DNA from: Megalopta genalis | Taxonomy: Eukaryota; Arthropoda; Insecta; Hymenoptera; Halictidae | Assembly (NCBI RefSeq): GCF_051020955.1 | Contig: NW_027476689.1 | Location: 92,460-156,459, forward strand | Direction: 5' to 3' | DNA: 64,000 nucleotides | Part shown: one piece after another, positions 51,401-62,431 of the stretch | Layout of the letters: each line of letters opens with the position of its first letter | Position numbering within the stretch: the stretch's first letter is position 1 | Made by a program: the position numbers and the translations under genes | Notes under the pieces: model-generated | What the model was told of the DNA's origin: nothing | Database searches by the model: none | The model's input: the letters and a program-made list of their open reading frames with translations, nothing else

Positions 51401-52918
51401 TGTTTCGCATGCATTTGAAGCTAAGCCCTGTACATCGATTTGATTTGAAGTTAAATCATTTGTTTCGCACGGATTTGAAGCTAAACCTTCTACATCGCAT
51501 TGATTTGAAGCTAAATTATGTATTTCGCTTGGATTTGAAGCTAACTCGTTTGTTTCGTCTGCATTTGAAGCTATATCACTTATATCGCAAGTATCTAACG
51601 CTAAATCGTTTGTTTCGGATGGATTTGAAGCTAAACCTTCTACATCGCATTGATTTGCAGCTAAATCATGTGTTTCGCATGGATTCTGAAGCTAATTCGT
51701 TTGTTTCGTCTGCATTTGAAGCTATATCACTTACATCGCAAGTGCTTGAAGCCAAACCATTCGTTTCGCATGGATTTGAAGCTAATTCATGTTTTTCGGA
51801 TGGATTTGAAGCTAACTCATTTGTCTCTCTTGCATTCGAAGCTATATCACTTATATCGCAAGTATTTGAATGTAAATCATTTTTTTCGCGCGGATTTGTA
51901 GCTAAGCCTTCTACATCGCATTGGTTTGAAGCTAAATCATGTGTTTCCCTTGGATATGAAGCTAACTCGTTTGATCGCCTGCATTTGAAGCTGTAACACT
52001 TATATTCCCAAGTATTTAAAGCTAAATCTTTCGTTTCGCATGGATTTGTAGATAAGCCTTCTACTTCGCAGTGATTTGAATCTAAATCATTTGTTTTGCA
52101 TGGTTTTGAAGCTAAGACATCTAGTTCCCATTGATTTGAAGCTAAATCATTAGTTTCGCATTCATTTGAAGCTAAATCATGTGTATTCGCATGGATTCTG
52201 AAGCTAATTCGTTTGTTTCGTCTGCATTTGAAGCTATATCACTTACATCGCAAGTGCTTGAAGCCAAACCATTCGTTTCGCATGGATTTGAAGCTAACCC
52301 TTCTACTTCGCATTGATTTGAAGCTAAGTCATGTGTTTCCCTTGGATATGAAGCTAACTCGTTTGTTTCGCCTGCATTTAAAGCTAATTTATTTATATCG
52401 CAAGTATCTGAAGCAAAATCATTGGTTTCGCGTGGATTTTAAGCTAAACCTCCTACATCGCATTGATTTGAAGCTAAATTATGTGTTTCGCTTGGATTTG
52501 GAAGCTAACTCGTTTGATTCGTCTGCATTTGAATCAATGTCACTTATATCCCAAGTGTTTGCAGCTAAATCATTTGTTTCGCATGGATTCGAAGCTAAAC
52601 CTTCTACATAGCATTGATTTGAAGCTAAGCCTTCTACTGCGCATTGATTTGAAGCTAGATCATGCGTTTCGGTTCGATTTGAAGCAACCTCGGTTGTTTC
52701 GCCTGCATTTGAAGCTATTCCATTTATGTCGCAAGTATTTGAAGCTAATTCATTTGTGTCGCATGGATTTGAAGCTAAGCCGCCTACTTCGCATTGATTT
52801 GAAGCTTAGTCATGTGTTTCGCATGAATTTGAAGCTTAATCATGTGTTTCGCATAGATTTGAAGCTAACTAGTTTGATTCGCCTGCATTTGCTGCTATTT
52901 CATTTACACCGAAAGTAA
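48463..52918 (+). repeat. Moderately diverged satellite
   Basis: Ordinary A-E monomers with the D variant ending TCGCATGCAGT common. A minus-strand Met-containing E variant (CAATCATA) recurs near 49,265, 50,165 and 50,680, giving three ORFs that start MIDI. Segments around 49,235-49,440 and 50,120-50,330 are related copies. No long identical duplication and no gene were seen. Confidence 0.75.
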
Positions 52919-55215
52919 TTGAAGCTAAATAATTCATTTCGCTTGGATTTGAAGCTAAACCTTCTACATCGCATTGGTTTGAAGCTAAATCTGGTGTTTC
53001 GCATGGATTTGAAGATAACTCGTTTGATTCGTCTACATTTGAAGCTATATAACATATATCGCAAGTTTTTGAAGCTAAATCATTTGTTTCGCGTGGATTT
53101 GAAGCTAAACCTTCTAAATTGCATTGATTTGAAGCTAAATCATGTGTCTCGCTTGGATTTGAAGCTAAATCTTCTACATCGCATTGATTTGAAGCTAAAT
53201 CGTGTGTTTCACATGGTTTTGAAGCTAACTCGTTTGATTCGCCTGCATTTGAAGCTAAATCATTTGTTTCGCATGGATTTGAAGCAAAGCCTTCTACTTC
53301 GCATTGATTTGAACCTAAATCACTTGTTTCGCATAGATTTTGAGCTAACTCGTTTGTTTCCCCTGCATTTGAAGCTATTTCACTTATATCGCAAGTTCTT
53401 GTGCTAAATCATTTATTTTGCATGGATTTAAAGCTTATCCTTCTACATCGCATTGATTTGCAGCTAAATCATGTGTTTCGCTTGGATTTGATGCTAGCTC
53501 GTTTGTTTCGTCTGCATTTGAAACTATATCACTTATATCCCAAGTGTTTGAAGCTAAATCATTTGTATCGCATGGATTTTGAAGCTAACTCGTTTGATTC
53601 GTCTACATTTGAAGCTATATAACATATATCCCAAGTGTTCGAAGCTAAATCATTTGTTTCGCGTGGATTTGAAGCTAAACCTACTAAATTGCATTGATTT
53701 GTAGCTAAATCATGTGTCTTGCTTGGATTTGAAGCTAAATATTCTACATCGCATTGATTTGAAGCTAAATCGTGTGTTTCACATGGTTTTGAAGCTAACT
53801 CGTTTGATTCGCCTGCATTTGAAGCAATATCATTCGTTTCGCATGGATTTGAAGCTAAGCCTTCTAATTCGCATTCTATTGAAACTAAATAACTTTTTCG
53901 CGTGGATTCTAAGCTAACTCGTCTGTTTCGAATGCAGCTGAAGCTAAATCATGTATATCACAAGTATTTGAAGCTAAACGATTTGTATCGCATGGATTTG
54001 AAGATAAGCCTTCTACTTCGCATTGATTTCAAGCTAAATCATGTTTTTCGCATGGTTATGAAGTTATCTCGTTTGTATCGCCTGCAGTTGAGTCTGTACC
54101 ACTTATATCACAAGTGTTTGAAGCTAAATCATTTGTTTCGCATGGATTTGAAGCAAAGCCTTCTACTAAGAATTGACTTCAAACTAAATCATTTGTTTCG
54201 ACATGGATTTAAAGCCAACTCGTGTGTTTCGCCTGCATTTGAAGTTATTACTAATATCGAGAGTATTTGAAGCTAAATCATTTGTTTCGCCTGCATTTGA
54301 ATCTATATCACTTAAATCGCAAGTATTTGATCTAAATCAATTGTTACGAATGGATTTGAAGCTAAGCCTTCTACTTCGCATTGATTTGAAGCTAAGTCAT
54401 GTGTTTCGGTTGGACTCGAAGCTAACACGTTTGTTTCGCATCAGGTTGAAGCTAAACCTTCTACATAGCATTGATTTAAATCTAAACCTTCTACATCGCA
54501 TTGATTTGAAACTAAATCTTTTGTTTCTCATGTATTTGATGCGAAACCTTCTACTTCGCACTGATTTGAAGCTAAATCATGTGTTTCGTTGTATATGAAG
54601 CTACGTAGATTGTTTCGCATGCAGCCGAAGCTAAATAGCGTGTATCACAAGTATGTGTAGCTAAACCATTTGTTTCTCATGGATTTGAAGCTAAACCTTC
54701 TACTTCGCTTTGATTTGAAGCTAAATCAAGTGTTTTGCATGGATTTGAAGCTCACTCGTTTGTTTCCCCTGCATTTGTAGCTATATCACTTATATCGCAA
54801 GTATCTGAATCTAAATCATTTTTTTCGCATGGATTTGAAGCTAATCCTTCTAGTTCGCATTCATTTGAAGCTAAATCATGTGTATCGCATGGATTTTGAA
54901 ACTAACTCGTTTGATTCGTCTACATTTGAAGCTATATAACATATATCGCAAGTTTTTGAAGCTAAATCATTTGTTTCGCGTGGATTTGAAGCTAAACCTT
55001 CTAAATTGTATTGATTTGAAGCTAAATCATGTGTCTCGCTTGGATTTGAAGCTAAATCTTCTACATCGCATTGATTTGAAGCTAAATCGTGTGTTTCACA
55101 TGGTTTTGAAGCTAACTCGTTTGATTCGCCTGCATTTGATGCTAAATTATTCGTTTCGCATGGATTTGAAGCTAAGCCTTCCAATTCGAATTCTTTTGAA
55201 ACTAAATAATTTTTT

Positions 55216-55515
55216 TCGCGTGGGTTCTAAGCTAACTCGTTTGTTTCGCCTGCAGTTGAATCTATACCACTTATATCACAAGTGTTTGAAGCTAAATCAT
55301 TTGTTTCGCATGGATTTGAAGCAAAGCCTTCTACTTCGCATTGATTTGAACCTAAATCACTTGTTTCGCGTGGGTTCTAAGCTAACTCGTTTGTTTCGCC
55401 TGCAGTTGAATCTATACCACTTATATCACAAGTGTTTGAAGCTAAATCATTTGTTTCGCATGGATTTGAAGCAAAGCCTTCTACTTCGCATTGATTTGAA
55501 CCTAAATCACTTGTT
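55216..55515 (+). repeat. 150-bp tandem doublet
   Basis: Bases 55,216-55,365 are followed by an apparently identical copy at 55,366-55,515, beginning TTCGCGTGGGTTCTAAGC. This is a duplication of exactly one pentamer and the simplest demonstration that 150 bp is an exchange unit. Confidence 0.88.
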
Positions 55516-56480
55516 TCGCATAGATTTTGAGCTAACTCGTTTGTTTCCCCTGCATTTGAAGCTATTTCACTTATATCGCAAGTTCTTGTGCTAAATCATT
55601 TATTTTGCATGGATTTAAAGCTTATCCTTCTACATCGCATTGATTTGCAGCTAAATCATGTGTTTCGCTTGGATTTGATGCTAGCTCGTTTGTTTCGTCT
55701 GCATTTGAATCTATATCACTTATATCCTAAGTGTTTGAAGCTAAATCATTTGTTTCGCATGGATTTGAAGCAAAGCCTTCTACTTCGCATTGATTTGAAC
55801 CTAAATCACTTGTTTCGCATAGATTTTGAGCTAACTCATTTGTTTCGCCAGCATTTAAAGCTACATCACTTATATCGCAAGTATCTGAAGCTAAATTATT
55901 TGTTTCGCATGTCTTTGGAGCTAAGCCTTCTACTTCGCACTCATTAGAAGCTAAATCATGTGTTCCGCATGGATTTGAAGCTAAGCCTTCTACATCGCAT
56001 TGATTTGGAGCTAACTCGTTTGTTTCGCAGGCAGTACAATCTATATATCATGTATATCACAAGAATTTGAAGCTAAATCATTCGTTTTGCATGGATTTGA
56101 AGCTAATCCTTCTAATTCGCACTGTTTTGAAGCTAAATAATGTATTTCGCGTGGATTAGAAGCTAACTCGTCTGTTTCGAATGCAGCTGAAGCTAAATCA
56201 ATTATATCACAAGTATTTGAAGCTAAGCGATTTGTATCGCATGGATTTGAAGATAAGCCTTCTACTTCGCATTGATTTGAAGTTAAATCATGTGTTCCGC
56301 ATGGATTTGACGCTAACTCTTTTGTTTCGCCTGCATTTGAAGCTATATCACTTATATCGCAAGTATTTGAAGCTAAATCAGTTGTTTCGGGCGGATTTGA
56401 TGCTAAACCTTCTACATCGCATTGATTTGTAGCTAAATCATGTGTTTCGCATGGATTTGAATCGAACTCGTTTGTTCCGC

Positions 56481-56784
56481 TTGCATTTGAATATATATCA
56501 TTTATAACGAAAGAATTTGAAGCTAAATCATTTGTTTCGCATTGATTGAATCCTAACTCGTTTGTTTCGCCTGCAGTTGAACCTATATCACTTATATAGC
56601 AAGTATTTGAAGACAAATCATTTGTTCCTCATGGATTTGAACCTAAGCCTTCTACTTCGCACTGATTTTAAGCTAAATCATTTTTTTCGCATGGTTTTGG
56701 AGCTAAGTCGTTTGTTTCTCATGCATTTGAAGCTATATCACGTATATTGCAATTATTTGAAGAAAAATGATTTGTTTCGCATGC
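56481..56784 (+). other. Paralogous empty site of the transposon
   Basis: This segment matches both flanks of the element. Bases 56,481-56,596 follow 46,395-46,510, including the rare ATTTATAACGAAAGAATTTG, and 56,597-56,784 follow 48,463-48,650, including GAAGACAAATCATTTGTTCC. Across the junction it reads CACTTATATAGCAAG without interruption, against CACTTATA before and TATAGCAAG after the element. The two satellite segments are therefore duplicates, only one of which took the insertion. Confidence 0.93.
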
Positions 56785-57301
56785 ATTTGAAGCTTAATCA
56801 TGTGTTTTGCATGGATTTGAAGTTAAGCCTTCTAGTTCGCATTGATTTAAAGCTTAATCGTGTGTATCGCATGGATTTGACGCTGACTCGTTTGTTTCGC
56901 ATGCAGTTGAATCTAAATCATGATTATCAAAAGTATCTGAAGCTAACGCATTTGTTTCGCAAGAATACGAAGCTATACCATGTGTTTCGCGTTGATTTGA
57001 AGCTAAATAATGTGTTTTGAATGGATTTGAAGCTAAGCCTTCTACTTCACACTGATTTGAAGCTAAACCATTAAGATTCGCATGGATTTGAAGCTAAGCC
57101 TTCTACTTTGCATTGAATTGAAGCTAAATCATGTGTTTCCCTTGGATGTGAAGCTAACTCGTTTGTTTCGCATGCAGTTGAACTAAATCATGTTTATCAC
57201 AAGTATCTGCATCTAACCCATTTGTTTCGCAAGAATATGAAGCTAAACCATGTGTTTCGCATGAATTTGAATCTAAATCATATGTTTCACATGGATTTCT
57301 A

Positions 57302-57880
57302 GCTAACTCGTTTGCTTCGCATGCAGTTGAAATTTAATCATGTATTTCACAAGTATTTGAAGCCGAACCATTTGATTCGCATGGATTTGAAGATAAGCCT
57401 TCTACTTCGCACTGATTTGAAACTAAATCATGTGTTTCGCTTGGATTTGAAGCTACCTCGTTTGTTTCGCTTGCCGTTGAAGCTAAATCATGTGTATCAC
57501 AAATATTTGAGGCTAAACCAATTGTCTCTCGTGGATATGAAGCTATAATTCTACTTCGCATTGATTTGAAGCTAAATCATGTGTTTCCCTTGGATGTGAA
57601 GCTAACTCGTTTGCTTCGCATGCAGTTGAAATTTAATCATGTATTTCACAAGTATTTGAAGCCGAACCATTTGATTCGCATGGATTTGAAGATAAGCCTT
57701 CTACTTCGCACTGATTTGAAACTAAATCATGTGTTTCGCTTGGATTTGAAGCTACCTCGTTTGTTTCGCTTGCCGTTGAAGCTAAATCATGTGTATCACA
57801 AATATTTGAGGCTAAACCAATTGTCTCTCGTGGATATGAAGCTATAATTCTACTTCGCATTGATTTGAAGCTAAATCATT
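57302..57880 (+). repeat. 299-bp tandem doublet
   Basis: Bases 57,302-57,600 recur from 57,601 to about 57,880 at an offset of 299 bp, two pentamers minus one base. A shortened monomer (GCTATAATTCTACTTCGC) is in both copies and accounts for the missing base. The ORFs inside are duplicated with it. Confidence 0.9.
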
Positions 57881-60555
57881 TGTTTCGCATGGATTTGGTG
57901 CTATCTCGTTTGTTTCGTATGCAGTTGAAGCTAAATCATGTATGTTACAAGTAGTTGAAGCAAAACCATTTGTTCCGCATGGATTTGAAGTAAAGCCTTC
58001 TACTTCGCATTGATTTGAAGCTAAATCATGTGTTTTGCTTGGATTGGAAGCTAAGCCTTCTACTTCGCATTAATTTGAAGTTAAATAATGTATTTCTCGT
58101 GGATTCGAAGCTAGCTCGTCTGTTTCGAATGCAACTGATGCTAAATCATGTATATGACAAGTATTTGAAGCCAAACCATTTGTGTCGCAATGATTTGAAG
58201 CTGAGCCTTCTACTTCGCATTGATTTGAAGCTAAATCATGTTTATCGCATGGATTTTGAAACTAACTCGTTTGATTCGTCTGCATTTGAAGCTATATCAA
58301 CTATATCCCAAGTGTTTGAAGCTAAATGTATTGTTTCGCATGGATTTGAAGCTAAACCTTCTACAACGCATTGATTTGAAGCTAAATCTTGCGCATCGCA
58401 TGGATTTGATGCTATTCCTTCTACATCGCATTGATTTGCAGCTAAATCATGTGCTTCGCATTGACTTGAAGCTAACTCGATTGTTTCGCATGCAGCTGAA
58501 GCTATATCACCTATATCCCAAGTGTTTGAAGCTCACACATTTGATACGCGTGGATTTGAAGCTAATCCTTCTACATCGCATTGATTTGAAACTAAATCAT
58601 GTGTTTCGCTTGGATTTGAAGCTATCTCGTTTGTTTCGTATGCAGTTGAAGCAAAATCATGTATGTTACAAGTAGTTGAAGCAAAGCCATTTGTTCCGCA
58701 TGGATTTGAAGCTAAGACTTCTACTTCGCATTGATTTGAAGCTAAACCTTCTACATCGCATTGATTTGAAGCTAAATTATGTGTTTCGCTTGCATTTGAA
58801 GGTAACTCGTTTGTTTCGCATGCAGTTGAAGCTATATCACCTATATCCCAAGTGTTTGAAGCTCAATCATTTGTTTCGCATGGATTTGAATCTAAACCTT
58901 CTACATCGCATGGATTTGAAGCTAACTCGTTTGTTTCGCATGCAGTTGTAGCTAAATAATGTATATCACAAGTATTTGTAGCTAAACCAATTGTTTCGCA
59001 TGGATTTGAAGCTAAGCCTTCCACGTCGCATTGATTTGCATGTAGATCATGTATTTCGCATGGATTTGAAGCTGACTCGTTTGTTCCGCTTGCATTTGAA
59101 TATATATCATGTATATCACAAGTATTTGAAGCTAAAGCATTTGAATCGCATGGATTTGAATCTAAGCCTTCTACTTCGCATTGATTTGAAGCTAAAATAT
59201 GTGTTTCGCATGGATTTGAAGCTAACTAGTTTGTTTCGCATGCAGTTGAATCTAAATCATGTTTTTCACAAGTATCTGAAGCTAAATCATTTGTTTCGCA
59301 TGAATTTGAAGCTATGCCTTCTACTGCGCATTGATTTGAATCTAAATCATGTGCATTCGCATGGATTCTGAAGCTAATTCGTTTGTTTCGTATGCATTTG
59401 AAGCTATATCACTTACATCGCAAGTGCTTGAACCTAAACCATTCGATTCGCATGGATTTGAAGCTAAACCTTCTACATCGCATTGATTTGAAGCTATATC
59501 ACTTATATCCCAAGTGTTTGAAGCTAAATCATTTGTTTCGCGTGGATTGGAAGCTAAACCTTCTACATTGCATTGATTTGAAGCTAAGTCATGTGTTTCG
59601 CTTGGATTTGAAGCTAAATCTTCTACATCGCATTGATTTGAAGCTAAATTATGTGTTTCGCATGGTTTTGAAGCTAAGCCTTCTACTGCGCATTGATTTG
59701 AATCTATATCATGTGTATTCGCATGGATTCTGAAGCTAATTCGTTTGTTTCGTATGCATTTGAAGCTATATCACTTATATCGCATGTGCTTGAACCTAAA
59801 CCATTCGTTTCGCATGGATTTGAACCTAAACCTTCTACATCGCATTGATTTGAAGCTATATCACTTATATCCCAAGTGTTTGAAGCTAAATCATTTGTTT
59901 CGCATGAATTTGAAGCCAAGCCTTCTACTTCGCATTGATTTGAAGCTAAAGTATGTGTTCCGCATGGATTTGAAGCTAACTAGTTTGTTTCGCATGCAGT
60001 TGAATCTAAAACATGTTTTTCACAAGTATCTGAAGCTAAATCATTTGTTTCGCATGGATTTGAAGCAAAGCCTTCTACTTCGCATTGATTTGGAGCTAAA
60101 TCATGTGTTTCGTTTGTATTTGAAGCTACGTCGTTTGTTTCGCATGCAGCTGAAGCTAAATAGTGTGTATCACAAGTATGTGTAGCTAAACCATTTGTTT
60201 CTCATGGATTTGAAGCTAAACCTTCTACATCGCTTTGATTTCAAGCTAAATCAAGTCTTTTGCATGGATTTGAAGGTAACTCGTTTGTTTCCCCAGCATT
60301 TGAAGCTATATCACTTATCTCGCAACTATATGAAGCTAAATCAATTTTTCTCATGTATTAGAAGCAAAGCCTTCTACTTCTCATTGATTTGAAGATAAAA
60401 CATGTGTTTCGCATGGATTTGAAGCTATCTCGTTCGTTCCTCTTGCATTTGAAGCTATACCAATTATATCGCAAGTATCTGAATCTAAATCATTTTTTTC
60501 GCATGGATTTGAAGCTAATCCTTCTACTTCGCATTCATTTGAAGCTAAATCATGT

Positions 60556-62295
60556 GTATCGCATGGATTTTGAAGCTAACTCGTTTGATTCGTCTACATT
60601 TGAAGCTATATAACATATATCCCAAGTGTTTGAAGCTAAATCATTTGTTTCGCGTGGATTTGAAGCTAAACCTTCTAAATTGCATTGATTTGAAGCTAAA
60701 TCATGTGTCTCGCTTGGATTTGATGCTAAATCTTCTACAACGCATTGATTTGAAGCTAAATCGTGTGTTTCACATGGTTTTGAAGCTAACTCGTTTGATT
60801 CGCCTGCATTTGAAGCTAAATCATTCGTTTCGCATGGATTTGAAGCTAAGCCTTCTAATTCGCATTCTTTTGAAACTAAATAATTTTTTTCGCGTGGGTT
60901 CTAAGCTAACTCCTCTGTTTCGAATGCAGCTGAAGCTAAATCATGTATATCACAAGTATTTGAAGCTAAACGATTTGTATCGCATGGATTTGAAGATAAG
61001 CCTTCTACTTCGCATTGATTTCAAGCTAAATCATGTGTTTCGCATGGTTTTGAAGTTATCTCGTTAGCTTCGCCTGCAGTTGAATCTATACCACTTATAT
61101 CACAAGTGTTTGAAGCTAAATCATTTGTTTCGCATGGATTTGAAGCAAAGCCTTCTACTTCGCATTGATTTGAACCTAAATCACTTGTTTCGCATAGATT
61201 TTGAGCTAACTCGTTTGTTTCCCCTGCATTTGAAGCTATTTCACTTATATCGCAAGTTCTTGTGCTAAATCATTTATTTTGCATGGATTTAAAGCTTATC
61301 CTTCTACATCGCATTGATTTGCAGCTAAATCATGTGTTTCGCTTGGATTTGATGCTAGCTCGCTTGTTTCGTCTGCATTTGAATCTATATCACTTATATC
61401 CCAAGTGTTTGAAGCTAAATCATTTGTATCGCATGGATTTTGAAGCTAACTCGTTTGATTCGTCTACATTTGAAGCTATATAACATATATCCCAAGTGTT
61501 TGAAGCTAAATCATTTGTTTCGCGTGGATTTGAAGCTAAACCTACTAAATTGCATTGATTTGAAGGTAAATCATGTGTCTCGCTTGGATTTGAAGCTAAA
61601 TATTCTACATCGCATTGATTTGAAGCTAAATCGTGTGTTTCACATGGTTTTGAAGCTAACTCGTTTGATTCGCCTGCATTTGAAGCTATATCATTCGTTT
61701 CGCATGGATTTGAAGCTAAGCCTTCTAATTCGCATTCTATTGAAACTAAATAATTTTTTTCGCGTGGATTCTAAGCTAACTCGTCTGTTTCGAATGCAGC
61801 TGAAGCTAAATCATGTATATCACAAGTATTTGAAGCTAAACGGTTTGTGTCGCATGGATTTGAAGATAAGTCTTCTACTTCGCATTGATTTCAAGCTAAA
61901 TCATGTGTTTCGCATGGTTTTGAAGTTATCTCGTTTGTTTCGCCTGCAGTTGAGTCCATACCACTTATATCACAAGTGTTTGAAGCTAAATCATTTGTTT
62001 CGCATGGATTTGAAGCAAAGCCTTCTACTTCGCATTGATTTGAACCTAAATCACTTGTTTCGCATAGATTTTGAGCTAACTCGTTTGTTCTCCCTGCATT
62101 TGAAGCTATTTCACTTATATCGCAAGTTCTTGTGCTAAATCATTTGTTTTGCATGGATTTGAAGCATATCCTTCTACATCGCATTGATTTGCAGCTAAAT
62201 CATGTGTTTCGCTTGGATTTGATGCTAGCTCGTTTGTTTCGTCTGCATTTGAATCTATATCACTTATATCCCAAGTGTTTGAAGCTAAATCATTT
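60556..62295 (+). repeat. 870-bp tandem doublet
   Basis: Bases about 60,556-61,425 recur at 61,426-62,295, offset exactly 870 bp (29 monomers). Differences are scattered, for example the sequence before CCTGCAGTTGA near 61,070 and 61,940, so it is older than the 7,386-bp and 929-bp events. Confidence 0.85.
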
Positions 62296-62431
62296 GTTTC
62301 GCATGGATTTGAAGCTAAACCTTCTACATGATATTGTCTTGAAGCTAAATCATGTGTTTCGCATGGATTTCAAGGTAGCTCGTTTGTTTCGCACGCAGAT
62401 GAACCTAAATCATGAATTCACAAGTATTTGA

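Larger units (their letters stand above)
52919..62431 (+). repeat. Satellite built from an ~870-bp family
   Basis: Related segments recur through this block. Bases about 53,400-53,880 match 61,261-61,741 (offset 7,861), and about 54,880-55,700 carry the same variants. Markers are the 29-bp monomer junction GCAAGTTCTTGTGCTAAATC (53,393, 55,580, 61,253, 62,123) and the E variant ATATAACATATATC. Ordinary satellite, including the empty transposon site, lies between. No gene is supported. Confidence 0.75.
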
